From contig NZ_JAGDEL010000005.1 in assembly GCF_017497975.1 (NCBI RefSeq), forward strand, positions 124,001-188,000: a DNA stretch of 64,000 bases, in the 5' to 3' direction. How positions within the stretch are numbered: the first letter of the stretch is position 1; each line of letters starts with the position of its first letter. This stretch comes from Metabacillus bambusae (GTDB taxonomy: Bacteria; Bacillota; Bacilli; Bacillales; Bacillaceae). Below are positions 25,022 through 34,900 of this stretch, one piece after another. The position numbers and the translations under genes were made by a program. The notes beneath the pieces are model-generated. The model saw only the letters and a list, made by a program, of their open reading frames with translations. It did not search any database and was not told the DNA's origin.

Positions 25022-25537
25022 TTAAACCCTTTTAATATTCGGATCTGTAAAAATATCATATTCGTCTCGACTTGTTGTCGAAAACTCTGAAACGATAGCC
25101 CCTTCTTTACCCGCTTTAAACCAATGCTTCACTCCAGGTAAGATCGTGAACTGCTCTCCAGGTTTGAGAGCGATTTCTTTTTTTGCTGTATAAAAACTTT
25201 CCTTCCCTTGCGGAGGCGCTGTACTTGGTTCAGCAGTTGTTTCCCCTTCAACATATAAGTAGACAATTCCCATTCTGCAACGAAAGGTCTCTTTTTTCCC
25301 TGGTAACACTCCGATCGGTGGATGGAGATGCTCTGGGCACGTTTGATTTGGAAGAAGAATCAGTTCCTTTGCACAATAATTTTCATTATTAATATAGGTA
25401 ACAAGCTGTAAACCCTCAATCTCTATCTGCCCCAATCCCATATCAGTAACCTCTAGTTGCTCAATTTCTTTCTCAGTGAGAACAATCTTTGCTTTTTCTA
25501 ATAGGGATAACACATGATTTTTAATGGTTTCACTCAT
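25022..25537 (-). CDS. ydaE: D-lyxose isomerase (cupin)
   Basis: 171 aa, closely similar throughout to the known Bacillus D-lyxose ketol-isomerase YdaE: AKIVLTEKE, QTCPEHLHPP (metal His-x-His), KKETFRCRMG (metal Glu), PGVKHWFKAG (metal His) and the tail STTSRDEYDIFTDPN. It interconverts D-lyxose and D-xylulose and often also D-mannose and D-fructose. All metal ligands of the cupin core are present. Encoded between two sugar-binding proteins, in one transport-and-sensing locus, which points to a dedicated D-lyxose (or D-mannose) pathway; no xylulokinase is in the window. Confidence 0.88.
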   Translation of the reverse strand: MSETIKNHVLSLLEKAKIVLTEKEIEQLEVTDMGLGQIEIEGLQLVTYINNENYCAKELILLPNQTCPEHLHPPIGVLPGKKETFRCRMGIVYLYVEGETTAEPSTAPPQGKESFYTAKKEIALKPGEQFTILPGVKHWFKAGKEGAIVSEFSTTSRDEYDIFTDPNIKRV

Positions 25538-25633
25538 TTTAAAGCACCCCTTTTGTTTTTTGAAAACGAATACATTTACCTGAATATAAAGGTTTAAGCC
25601 CTTAAATGAGCCTAATCTTCTTTATCATGCCTA

Positions 25634-26596
25634 CTACTTTATATAGGATTTTTTTGTAATGATTCGAAACGGACTGTAATTCATATGGTCAATTTTTTCA
25701 CCTTTTGCGGCTTTTAATGCCATTTCAACTGCCATAAAGCCCTGTTGTTCAGAATCTTGGAAGATCGTTCCTAGCATTCTTCCTTTTTCTACAGCCTTCA
25801 CAGCTTCAGGAATGGCATCTATCCCAACAATATGAATCTCTTTTTCTCTTCCAGCTGCTTTTATCGCATCATATGCCCCTAGCGCCATTGCATCATTTTG
25901 TGAGATGACTGCATCTATATTTGGTAGATTCTGCAACCATTTTTCCATCACATATTCCCCTTGTTCCCTGTTACCGTTTGCAGTTTGCTCGGCAATAATA
26001 TGGATATTTGGATATTGTGATAAAACGTTTTTGATCCCAGCATCCCTACTGATTTGTAAGGAACTACCACCCTGAATATGAAGGATAACAACATTCCCTA
26101 CTCCACCAAGTTCATTAGCAATTAGCTCGGTTTCCATTCTACCTGCCACAATATCATTTGAACCAACATAGGCAGTTGCTTCATCTAAGTTTTCCACTTC
26201 ACCACTCAAAACAATAAGTGGAATTTTAGCTTCTTTTGCTTTTTTAACTGCTAAAACTGTCCCATCCTTTTCATAAGGATTAAGTATGATTGCATCTACT
26301 TTATCGAATAGAAAATTTTCAACCTGGGTGACTTGATTCTCTGCTTTCCCTCTACCATCTTTCTCGATAATTGTTACATTTAGTTCATTCGCCTTTTGTT
26401 GGATTGCTCGTTGAAGGCCTTTTACATATTCATTTTCTAAGTTCTCATAAGAGACTCCAATCCGATATTTCCCTTCCGTTTGTGCATCTTCCTTTTTATA
26501 GGTTTGATCAGACTCAAAGAATGCAAATCCGACCCATCCTATTGAAATCATTAAAAGAAATAAGATGATGACATATAACCATTTCTTGCGGAGCAT
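25634..26596 (-). CDS. Membrane-anchored sugar-binding protein, probable sensor partner
   Basis: 320 aa. Uncleaved-looking N-terminal membrane helix (residues 5-27, no lipobox Cys), then a periplasmic-binding-protein fold of the ribose/xylose class (IGVSYENLENEYVKGLQ, AIILNPYEKDGTV, DAVISQNDAMALGAYDAIKA). A second binding protein besides the lipoprotein at 23972. Its membrane anchor and position after the kinase/regulator pair resemble XylFII, the xylose-binding partner of the LytS/YesN system in Clostridium. Likely senses the sugar outside and signals through the adjacent kinase. It has its own promoter, because a terminator lies upstream. Confidence 0.75.
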   Translation of the reverse strand: MLRKKWLYVIILFLLMISIGWVGFAFFESDQTYKKEDAQTEGKYRIGVSYENLENEYVKGLQRAIQQKANELNVTIIEKDGRGKAENQVTQVENFLFDKVDAIILNPYEKDGTVLAVKKAKEAKIPLIVLSGEVENLDEATAYVGSNDIVAGRMETELIANELGGVGNVVILHIQGGSSLQISRDAGIKNVLSQYPNIHIIAEQTANGNREQGEYVMEKWLQNLPNIDAVISQNDAMALGAYDAIKAAGREKEIHIVGIDAIPEAVKAVEKGRMLGTIFQDSEQQGFMAVEMALKAAKGEKIDHMNYSPFRIITKKSYIK

Positions 26597-26712
26597 GTTG
26601 ACTCCCTCCTGAAGCTTATTTTTACTATACTACCCTAGGGTCATGGACCTACATAAAAAATGTTGGGTGATACCCCGAAAAATTTCGTGTACTTTTTTAA
26701 AAAAGTCTTCCA
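26597..26712 (-). promoter_or_regulatory. Promoter region of binding-protein/isomerase/ABC operon
   Basis: Minus strand: a TATAGT -10 box at about 26622-26627 with poor -35, as expected for an activated promoter. Upstream are a perfect 10-bp palindrome ACCCTAGGGT (26632-26641) and CGAAAAATTTCG (26677-26688). Candidate target of the YesN-type regulator. Confidence 0.4.
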
Positions 26713-26747
26713 TAAAAAAAGAAGCTATCCTCAATTTAAGAGATAGC
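26713..26747 (-). terminator. Terminator of the kinase/regulator operon
   Basis: GCTATC/GATAGC stem (26742-26747 with 26724-26729) then a run of seven Ts on the minus strand, 19 bp after the response-regulator stop. Confidence 0.75.
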
Positions 26748-26765
26748 GCGACATTGAAAAGACCT

Positions 26766-28406
26766 TTATCCCGAGAATTTATCACTGTATTCTCGTACTG
26801 TCATCCCTGTTTGCTTTTTAAATACTGTGCCAAAATAATCGGGATCATTGAAACCGACTAAATAAGCGACATCTGATACCTTCATCGGCTGTTCAGATAG
26901 TAATTCCATTGCTTTTTCTATACGAACCTGCACCAAATATTTTTTAAATGGTACACCAACCTCTGTTTTAAATATTTCACTTAAATAAGAGCGATTAATA
27001 TAATGCTGGTGAGCTAGTCCATCAAGTGAAATGTCACTATCATAGTAATGCACATGAAGATACTCTTGAATTTCCTTTACAATTTTTTTTGATTCCTTTT
27101 TGGTCATCCCATTGTCAAGCTCACTGCAAAACTTACTTAGTATAGAGATTAATCCTAACCTAAGATTCGAATCATGCTTGAGTAAAAATTCACTTAATGT
27201 AGGCATTGAAGCTTGGGAACCTTGTGTATACAGCTTATTTATTTTATGGCAATGCTTTTCAAGAACATCAAAAATAGCTGTTACCAAAGCAATACTTGAA
27301 ACAGGTGATTCCCCTTCCAGGGAATGAAGTCTTGAAAAACAGTCTTGAACAAATTCCGTTACCTTTTTTATATCACTTTCTTGAAGTAAATCAGTTAAGC
27401 GCTTTTCTTCCTCGGTAGACCATACTGGCCCTAGTAATGCTGTGCTTTCTTTTTGATAGATGTCTTCAACAAACAGCACTGCGTTTCTCTGCTTTTCAGA
27501 CTGGTAAACAGAAGCTGTCTTTCGATAATTCGAATACAGGTTCTTCAAATCTATAAATAATTCACTATTGATGATTTGTAGATTCAACTTGTGATAAATC
27601 CCTGTATTTTGGATGATCTTGTAACATCCCTTTTCAACCTCTTCTCGCAGAGGCTCACATTCGTTAAACCCGATGATGGTAATCCATTCATTTTCATTCA
27701 CTTTTGATCTAAAACTAACAATTGGTAAAAGGAACTCCAGGCTATCTATCATTACATTTTCTAATCCAAAAAATAGCATTGATAAATCATCTGAAAAATA
27801 CGATTTCATCTCATCTTCATTTAAAATATACATAGTCACAATGAGATACCGATCACAATTAAATTCGATTCCTAGCATCGCTAGTTTTTTTAGGATGTCT
27901 GTTGATTTCTGTTGATTACTATATAGTAAATCATTCATTAAATTGTCTTTTAGAAGGGCAGTACTTCTTTTTAGCAATTGGTGGTTTTTCACTTCACTTT
28001 TTATTTTCTTTGTTTCCTGTTCAATTTTGTTTGTCACATCATGCATCGCTTTATATAGCTCATCTTTAATCACGGGCTTTAATAAGTAATCCATTGCGCC
28101 ACACTGCAGCGCTTTTTGCACATATTTAAAATCAGAATAACCACTTAAAACAATGACTTTAATCCTTAGAAACTCTGCTTTTAGAATTTCTAGGAAGGCC
28201 ATTCCACCCATACCAGGCATTTTCATATCTAAAAAAATGATATGAGGAACAACCTTTTTTATCATCTCATAGGCTTCCTCTGCATTTTTTGCTTCCTCAA
28301 TTTCAAAGCTTCCTTCATCATAACGCCTAATTTTCCCTTTCAAACTTCTTCTTACAGCAATTTCATCTTCAACAATCAAAATCCTAAGCGTGTCGTTACG
28401 TTCCAT
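26766..28406 (-). CDS. AraC-type response regulator (YesN family)
   Basis: 546 aa. Receiver domain at 5-125 with phosphoacceptor Asp in FLDMKMPG (~60) and LLKP; long central linker; C-terminal AraC/XylS double HTH (SLDGLAHQHYINRSYLSEIFK and MKVSDVAYLVGFNDPDYFGTVFKK). One base separates its ATG from the kinase stop, so the pair is co-translated. Expected to activate the D-lyxose transport operon downstream. Confidence 0.88.
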   Translation of the reverse strand: MERNDTLRILIVEDEIAVRRSLKGKIRRYDEGSFEIEEAKNAEEAYEMIKKVVPHIIFLDMKMPGMGGMAFLEILKAEFLRIKVIVLSGYSDFKYVQKALQCGAMDYLLKPVIKDELYKAMHDVTNKIEQETKKIKSEVKNHQLLKRSTALLKDNLMNDLLYSNQQKSTDILKKLAMLGIEFNCDRYLIVTMYILNEDEMKSYFSDDLSMLFFGLENVMIDSLEFLLPIVSFRSKVNENEWITIIGFNECEPLREEVEKGCYKIIQNTGIYHKLNLQIINSELFIDLKNLYSNYRKTASVYQSEKQRNAVLFVEDIYQKESTALLGPVWSTEEEKRLTDLLQESDIKKVTEFVQDCFSRLHSLEGESPVSSIALVTAIFDVLEKHCHKINKLYTQGSQASMPTLSEFLLKHDSNLRLGLISILSKFCSELDNGMTKKESKKIVKEIQEYLHVHYYDSDISLDGLAHQHYINRSYLSEIFKTEVGVPFKKYLVQVRIEKAMELLSEQPMKVSDVAYLVGFNDPDYFGTVFKKQTGMTVREYSDKFSG

Positions 28407-28407
28407 T

Positions 28408-30234
28408 TTACATACTCCTTATGTCAATGGTTGTGGCCGGGAACTCAATTTTGATCACTGTACCCTTATTTTTCACACTGTCAATTTCAAATGAGAGGTT
28501 ATCTCCATATAATAGTGATAATCTCGTATACACATTTTTAAGTCCTAAATGATTCGATGAGGTTGTTAACGAAAACCGATTGTCAGAATTCATGGTAAAC
28601 TTCTTAAAGTCATTTAGCTTGTCCTCGTCAAATCCAACACCATTATCAGCAACCTCGATATAAATGCGATCTTTCAATTTCTTTACAATTAGACTGATTT
28701 TCCCTTGACCAATCTTCATTTCCACCCCATGCTTAACCGAATTTTCAATCAAGGGCTGCAGGATCATTTTCATGATTAAAAATTGCTCAATTTCTGGGTC
28801 AGCCTTCATCTCGATTGATAACTCATCTTCAAACCGGCTTTTTAAGATGAAAAAATAATGGTTACAATGAGCAAGCTCTTCTTTTAGTGTGACTAACTCT
28901 CGATCGTGGCTTAAATTATACCTTAACAGCCTACTTAAGGATTCGGTAATATCTGAAATTTTATAAACCTCTTCTTCATCTGCTATCCCACTAATGACCT
29001 CTAAAGTGTTATAGAAAAAATGCGGATTTATTTGCATAATTAACGCCTTCAATTCAGCATCCTTTTTATGCAGCTCAGTCTGGTATTGAATGGTTACTAA
29101 ATTATCGATTGTTCTCACCATCGTTTGAAATCGATTCCCGAGCTGAGTCGTTTCAATATTCGTCTGAGGTATATCAATAGCTGGATTAAAATTACCTTTT
29201 TCCACACTACTCATTTGTTTCATCAACACTTTAAGTGGATTGGTTAAATAGATTGATAATAAATAGGAAAGGATTAAAATTAGTACCACTAATATTAGGA
29301 CACTATAAAAGATCAATCTTCCAAGAGAATTAATATCTTTAATTAATACTTCAAGCGGCATTGAACCAACAATTGTAAAGCTTTCATTTGTTAGCTTATT
29401 ATAGGACATGATAATTTTTTCACCATTACTATTTTCCTCAATAAATGTATCTGCACTAAGGCGGTCTAAATGCGCAAGGAGCTTTTTATCGGCAAGTTTG
29501 CCAATTAAGGTGTTATTTGAGTGGTAGAGTAATGTCCCATTTTCCTTGATAATTTGCAATTCGCCGCCAAACCGGTTCTCAATTTCCTTAAAATTATTTG
29601 TAAATGAGTTTAACTCCTTGTCGAAGCTTACATACCCAATTTTCACATTTTCCACCGGATCAATGATGGCTCTAGATGCAGTAAAGCTATACACTCCATT
29701 TATTTCAAGTGGGTGAATATCAAAAAGTAATTCATCCTCATAATTATGTTTAATTCTTTGCTGCCATGTTTCTTCTTGATGGGAATTATATTCATAGACC
29801 TTATTATTCGTTGTATTTGTTGAAAACCCAACTAAATTCCCAAGATTATCAAAAGACCGGATACTAATAAAATCATTTCTGTTAAAAGTCTCATAAAGAT
29901 GTTTGTTATCTACAAGCCATCTTTCTGATTGATATTGCTCACCACGCAGAAGATTGAGATTAAACGAATTCGTGTCGAGTATAATCGAGGCATAAATCGA
30001 AATTTCTTTACTAGTCCCTTCCAAGAAAGCGTTAATATTTTTACTTACAGCTTCCATTAAAGAGTTATAGTTCTCTAAGGCATCCTTCTTCATAGCTGAT
30101 ACCGATACTTCATAAAACACGTAACCAATGGCGATAAAAGGAATAATCACGATCAATAAATAGGTTACCTGAAGTTGATACCTCAATGTCTTATGGTGAA
30201 AGTACCTAATAATTAACCTTCGAAAAAATTTCAT
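28408..30234 (-). CDS. Sensor histidine kinase (YesM family)
   Basis: 608 aa. Membrane helix near residues 22-42, extracellular Cache-like domain to ~290, second helix ~300-325, HAMP, His-kinase domain with the phosphorylated His in QINPHFFYNTLEV (~407), and HATPase with ENSVKHGV and DNGVGFD. Pairs with the YesN-type regulator. Its 5' end and upstream region have a decayed duplicate at 17985-18240. Confidence 0.9.
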   Translation of the reverse strand: MKFFRRLIIRYFHHKTLRYQLQVTYLLIVIIPFIAIGYVFYEVSVSAMKKDALENYNSLMEAVSKNINAFLEGTSKEISIYASIILDTNSFNLNLLRGEQYQSERWLVDNKHLYETFNRNDFISIRSFDNLGNLVGFSTNTTNNKVYEYNSHQEETWQQRIKHNYEDELLFDIHPLEINGVYSFTASRAIIDPVENVKIGYVSFDKELNSFTNNFKEIENRFGGELQIIKENGTLLYHSNNTLIGKLADKKLLAHLDRLSADTFIEENSNGEKIIMSYNKLTNESFTIVGSMPLEVLIKDINSLGRLIFYSVLILVVLILILSYLLSIYLTNPLKVLMKQMSSVEKGNFNPAIDIPQTNIETTQLGNRFQTMVRTIDNLVTIQYQTELHKKDAELKALIMQINPHFFYNTLEVISGIADEEEVYKISDITESLSRLLRYNLSHDRELVTLKEELAHCNHYFFILKSRFEDELSIEMKADPEIEQFLIMKMILQPLIENSVKHGVEMKIGQGKISLIVKKLKDRIYIEVADNGVGFDEDKLNDFKKFTMNSDNRFSLTTSSNHLGLKNVYTRLSLLYGDNLSFEIDSVKNKGTVIKIEFPATTIDIRSM

Positions 30235-30420
30235 AGGTTGTTCTCCATATTATTTTAAATTTTAGTTTTTTAGATTAATAGGTTTTATGATAGTAGGGTT
30301 TGAAAGCGATGTCAAATATGTAAGGAGTTCTTTAGAACTATTTCGATCCTTATTTTGTGTTTGTACTCAACACGTTTTAAAAATTTCATACCAGCTACTC
30401 TACCTCGAGAGGATAGAATA
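30235..30420. promoter_or_regulatory. Divergent control region, duplicate of 18061-18230
   Basis: Shares long blocks with the region upstream of DUF1659 module A, showing the kinase promoter region was once divergent from a DUF1659-DUF2922-YvrJ module here too. Confidence 0.5.
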
Positions 30421-30552
30421 ATGGTTAACCGTCATAAGTTATGTTGGCTTTCCTATTTTTGTAACGTTTTATTTAATTTTCAGGGTCAAAGCAAGTCTAA
30501 TACATTGAATCACTCGATCTAGATGCTTCCTTCACAGATACAAAAGGTTTAA
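30421..30552 (+). pseudogene. YvrJ-family relic
   Basis: Reading from 30422 gives WLTVISYVGFPIFVTFYLIF, matching YvrJ copies A and B, then a frameshift and stop; DNA similarity continues to about 30552 (cactcgatctagatgcttcct). No start codon in frame at the right place; the DUF1659 and DUF2922 genes are missing. Confidence 0.75.
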
Positions 30553-30580
30553 TCATTCATTTGACTACTGCTCATCGCAC

Positions 30581-30601
30581 AAAAAGAGGGACATGGTCCC
30601 T
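30581..30601 (-). terminator. Terminator after the sinR-like gene
   Basis: Minus strand AGGGAC-CAT-GTCCCT followed by CTTTTTG, immediately beyond the sinR-like stop. Confidence 0.65.
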
Positions 30602-30606
30602 ATCCC

Positions 30607-30923
30607 TCAGTTCCTTTGCCTGTATAACTCTAAAAACTCCCGAAATTGATCCTTGGTTACATCGGAATTCATAGCGTACTGTGCCAGGTTGATCCATTCG
30701 TTTTCAAATTCCTTAGGGTCTGTTTCTCTTTGTTCATTAAGCAGAATTTGATAGGCGTACCTAGTACAGATGATACCTTATATAAAAAGTCGGTAGAGTG
30801 ATCTTGATGGATATTGTTCTCAATTGAACGTAAATAGGATTCTTCAACACCTGTTTTTTCTCCTAATTCAGCTAAAGATACATTTTTTTTAATACGATAT
30901 TTTTTAATCCTTTTACCAATCAT
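30607..30923 (-). pseudogene. sinR-like regulator with one-base frameshift
   Basis: The N-terminal 60 residues are a clear SinR-type XRE HTH (MIGKRIKKYRIKKNVSLAEL). Near 30752-30756 the frame breaks. In the next frame the sequence continues LLNEQRETDPKEFENEWINL, AQYAMNSDVTKDQFREFLEL, which is the SinR C-terminal SinI-binding/oligomerisation pattern, to a stop at 30607. Adding one base restores a ~105-aa SinR-like protein. Either a real deletion or a sequencing error; as read, the product would be an 84-aa protein without the interaction domain. No sinI gene is adjacent. Confidence 0.75.
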
Positions 30924-31013
30924 GACAATCCACCTTTCTCATTAGCTAGGATTATTTTGAAAATATAAACTCCTTTCAATAAAAATTTATAAGTATCGTA
31001 GATCTAAAGATTA

Positions 31014-31235
31014 TTAATTACCAACCTCTGTTAAAACCCTATTTTCGTGATAACAGGCAAGTACTATTTCTCTATTATTTGTTTTAAGCAATTCATTCAA
31101 TAAGTCATCTAGCTTTGTACTTAATTTAACCGTATATGAGTGTGTTAACCCATATTCTAACCCTATTGATATCATGCTTTGTCTTGTTGCTTCAATCTCT
31201 TCTACCAGTTTTCTATTGGAAAGTTCACACATCAT
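31014..31235 (-). CDS. Spo0E-family aspartyl-phosphate phosphatase
   Basis: 73 aa from ATG 31235 (AGGTG six bases upstream; a GTG at 31244 also in frame). Helical hairpin with LVEEIEATRQSMISIGLEYG and the Spo0E signature region STKLDDLLNEL (family consensus S-x-E-L-D, here Thr-Lys before Leu-Asp). Members dephosphorylate Spo0A~P and delay sporulation. The Glu of the signature is Lys here, so activity is uncertain. Confidence 0.75.
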   Translation of the reverse strand: MMCELSNRKLVEEIEATRQSMISIGLEYGLTHSYTVKLSTKLDDLLNELLKTNNREIVLACYHENRVLTEVGN

Positions 31236-31921
31236 AATGTTCACCTACCCCTTTTATATTTCTGATGTCACTATTAAACAATCTACTAGTTTCAAAATGT
31301 TAACTTTAGTTTCCTATAAATTGAAATGATTGTATATCACCAGCAGTTCCTATTTCTAGGATATTAGCCTCACGTTCGACAATTTTGTTAGGAGGGTATT
31401 CCTATATTCTTCTATAAATGTCGACGATTAAGAAATAACAGTTGATCCATTAAAAGCTTAAGATTTCACTGTGAAAATAGCGAAAGATGAAAACACTTCC
31501 ATTTCATTCAAAAAAATTATTCCCTGGATAATAGAATGTTATCTACTATAGAAATCTAAACAACCCAAAATTAAAAGGAGAGTCAATCTTTTTTATGACT
31601 GACTCTCCTTTTCTGCTTTTAAACGTATAATAAAATTGGTTGCATTACACTTCATTTGGAATTCTCCTTATCTTTTCCGAAAAAGCTTTTTTCACTAACC
31701 GTATCGAATCCCATAAGCAAAAACTCTCATTTTTTTAATAAACTTTTATGACTTAAATAAGTATGTTTGCAAACTACCAGATTCAAACTATGTAAACGTT
31801 TATCCTCCTTTCTTCCTATACAAAATTACCTTTCCTTAAAAGTGGTTTAATATTCGTCTGCTATTGTTAAAAATGGAGTTTCTATTAATCTATTTCTAAA
31901 CAAAAAGGAGAGAAAAAAAGA
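31236..31921. other. Long intergenic region with coding relic and terminator
   Basis: 31445-31560 (plus) reads VDPLKA, a stop, then DFTVKIAKDENTSISFKKII, suggesting the 3' end of a lost gene, and is followed by a strong terminator (31573-31620). A cre-like TGTAAACGTTTATC lies at 31791-31804, upstream of the phosphodiester glycosidase gene. No intact gene seen. Confidence 0.4.
31573..31620 (+). terminator. Strong hairpin terminator
   Basis: Perfect 13-bp stem AAAAGGAGAGTCA/TGACTCTCCTTTT followed by TCTGCTTTT. No intact gene on either strand ends nearby; it probably outlived the decayed gene before it. Confidence 0.75.
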
Positions 31922-34900
31922 ATGATGCGTAAGTGGTTAGTTGGTTTGCTTGCATGTATGCTTACTGTTCCAATAGCAGCACAAGCTGAGAATGAAGCAT
32001 CTTCAGTAGCTCAGGCTCGTTCAACGTCATCGGACAAAACGGAACCTGTCACCTTTGTAGGACCGGCGGGGAAAACGATTGTTTCGAATGAAACAACGAC
32101 GCCGATTGGTCCTGGGATTAAGCTATCTCGTTTTGAGAGGTTTGATGCTCGGGGCTGGTTAAATGGGGAAATAATGACAATTGAACTAGAAAATGAAAAC
32201 GTTTCGTTGGACCTGCTTTATCCTGGCTCGATTGCGTCGGCAAAGCCGTTGTCCGAGATCGCCAAGGAAGCAGGCGCAATTGCCGGGGTAAATGGTGACT
32301 TTTTTGATATTAACAATACAAAAGCACCACTTGGCGGAGCGATCCAAAACGGCCAGCTGCTAAAGGGACCTGAGGGCTCACATACTATAACAGCTGGTGT
32401 TGACAAAAGCGGGATCGGACAGATTGCAAATCTCCTTCTGGAAGGCATGATTACTCTTCCAAGTGGAACGCATTCACTATCTGCTTTGAATCAGTACGGC
32501 CTTTCTAAAGATGGTATTGGCTTATACACATCAGTATGGGGAACAAAACAAAGAACCTCAAGCGCTACATACGAAGTCGTGGTTCAGGATGGTAAGGTGC
32601 TTCGTACATCCAATCAGCCTGGAAGCGGTCCGATTGATGAAAACAGCTTCGTAGTAATCGGCAGAGAAAAGGGTGCTGAGGCGTTAAAGGGCTTATCGAT
32701 TGGTGACAGCGTAACCGTCGACTACGTCCCAAAAGTGGATGGTGACAGCCTACTGTCATTTGCTGTTGGCGGTAATATCAAGCTAATGGAAAATGGAGAG
32801 ATCCCAGCAGGCTTAGATGATACAACGGCTGCCCCAAGAACATCGGTTGGCTTCTCTAAGGATGGGAAGAAGATGTTTTTAGCTGTCGTTGATGGGCGGC
32901 AAATTGATAGCCGTGGAATGACGTATAAAGAATTAGCAGAGCTGATGAAGGAATACGGCGCCTACAATATACTGAATTTAGATGGCGGCGGCTCTTCAAC
33001 AATGGTTGCCCGTTCTCTTGGTTCCAATCAGGCTGAGGTTGTCAATCAACCATCTGACGGGTCTGAGCGCTCTGTGCCAAACGGAATTGGAATTTTTGCA
33101 AAACCAGGCAGCGGTGAGCTTTCAGGTTTTAAAGTAGCAACAGCAGCCGAGTTGGAAAACAGTAACCGAGTATTTCCAGGGTTATCAAGGACACTCAAAG
33201 GTGCTGGATATGATGAAAATTATACTCCAGTTGCGACCAGCAATATCACTTGGCGGGCACTACCAGCTGATGTAGGAGCATTTGAAGAGAACAGCGTATT
33301 CCGCGCAAAAAAATCCGGATCAGCGGTTGTACAGGCTCAAGCAACAGCGATTAAAGGAACAATGGACATCACCGTCCTTGGCGAATTAGCCAGAATTGAA
33401 GCTGCGCCTTCTCGCCTAAGCTTAGAAATGGGCAAAAGCCAAGACTTTTCAATTTTAGGCTATGACAAGGACGGCTATGCGGCACCGATTGAACCACGTG
33501 ATGCTCAGCTTGACTATGATAAAGCAGTTGTAGATATCACAGAAAACAGTGATGGCAGTTTTACCGCTGTGCCAAAGGCAGAAGGCGAATCAGCCCTTAT
33601 TACGGTAACGGTTCAGGGACATAAAACGTATCTTCCTGTTACAATCGGCCTTTCAACAAAGCAAGCTGACGGTTTTGAAAATCCTGCTGATTGGTCGTAT
33701 ACAACCTATCCTTCGGCTGTAAAGGCTTCAATGGAATCTGTGGCCGGTAAAAATGGACAAGGCCTGCAGCTCACGTATGATTTCTCGACAACAACAGCAA
33801 CGCGGGCAGCGTATATCCAAGCAGATCCAATGCTCGAACTTCCAGGTGACGTGCAAAAAATCGGCTTATGGGTATATGGCGATGGAAATGGAGCTTGGCT
33901 GCGCGCTGTGATTAGAGATGCAGCAAACACAAGCTATACGTTATCATTGGCAAGCCAGATCAATTGGACAGGCTGGAAATACGTTGAGGCATCTGTTCCA
34001 GCAGGAATTCGCTACCCAGCAAAGCTATGGCGGATTTATCCGGTCGAAACGAACAGAAGCAATCAATATAAAGGAAAAATAATCATTGATGATCTCACTG
34101 TAAAGGTACCACCAACTCTCGAGGTTCCTGAACAGTCACAATCTCAAGATCCATTGATTATTCAAAACGGAGAAATCAGCAAAAATAACTGGACCTTTGC
34201 CGTACTAGCAGATAGCCAGTTTGCAGCAAAATCACCAAATAGCCAACAAGTGCAAATTGCGCGCGAATCGCTTCAGCAAATAGTCAAAGCAAACCCTGAT
34301 TTCCTTGTGATCAACGGAGATTTAGTTGACACGGCTTGGAAGGAAGATTTTGAGCTTGCGGAAAAGATTTTAAAGGAAGAAGTCGGAGACAAGTTACCAA
34401 TCTATTATATCCCAGGCAACCATGAAATCATGGGCTCAGGATCGCTGGACAATTTTATTAACGTGTTTGAAAATAATCGTTTTACCTTTGACCATAAAGG
34501 AACACGATTTATCATGCTCGACACATCAACAGGAAGCTTGCGCACAAGTGATTTTGATCAATTAATCGAGTTGCAAAAATCTCTTGATGAAGCAGCTTCT
34601 GATCCGAAAATTAACAATGTTGTCGTGGTGGGACACCATCCAACACGCGACCCGCTCCCAACGAAAAACAGCCAGCTCAGCGACCAAAAAGAGGCTGACT
34701 TACTTGAACAATGGCTCACAGACTTCCGTAAAACATCAGGCGGAAAAGGTGCCGTCTATCTTAGCGGACATGCCCATACCGTCAATGTTGAACGCGTCGA
34801 AGGCGTACCGTACATGGTCGTCGGACCTGCAGGAAAGGCCCCATACGGCCCTGCCGATGAAGGCGGATTTTACTCATGGACCTTGTTTGGTATTGATCCT

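Noticed and set aside
24120-25025. Long plus-strand frames opposite the binding-protein gene
   Set aside because: Antisense shadows of a clear lipoprotein gene with matching neighbours.
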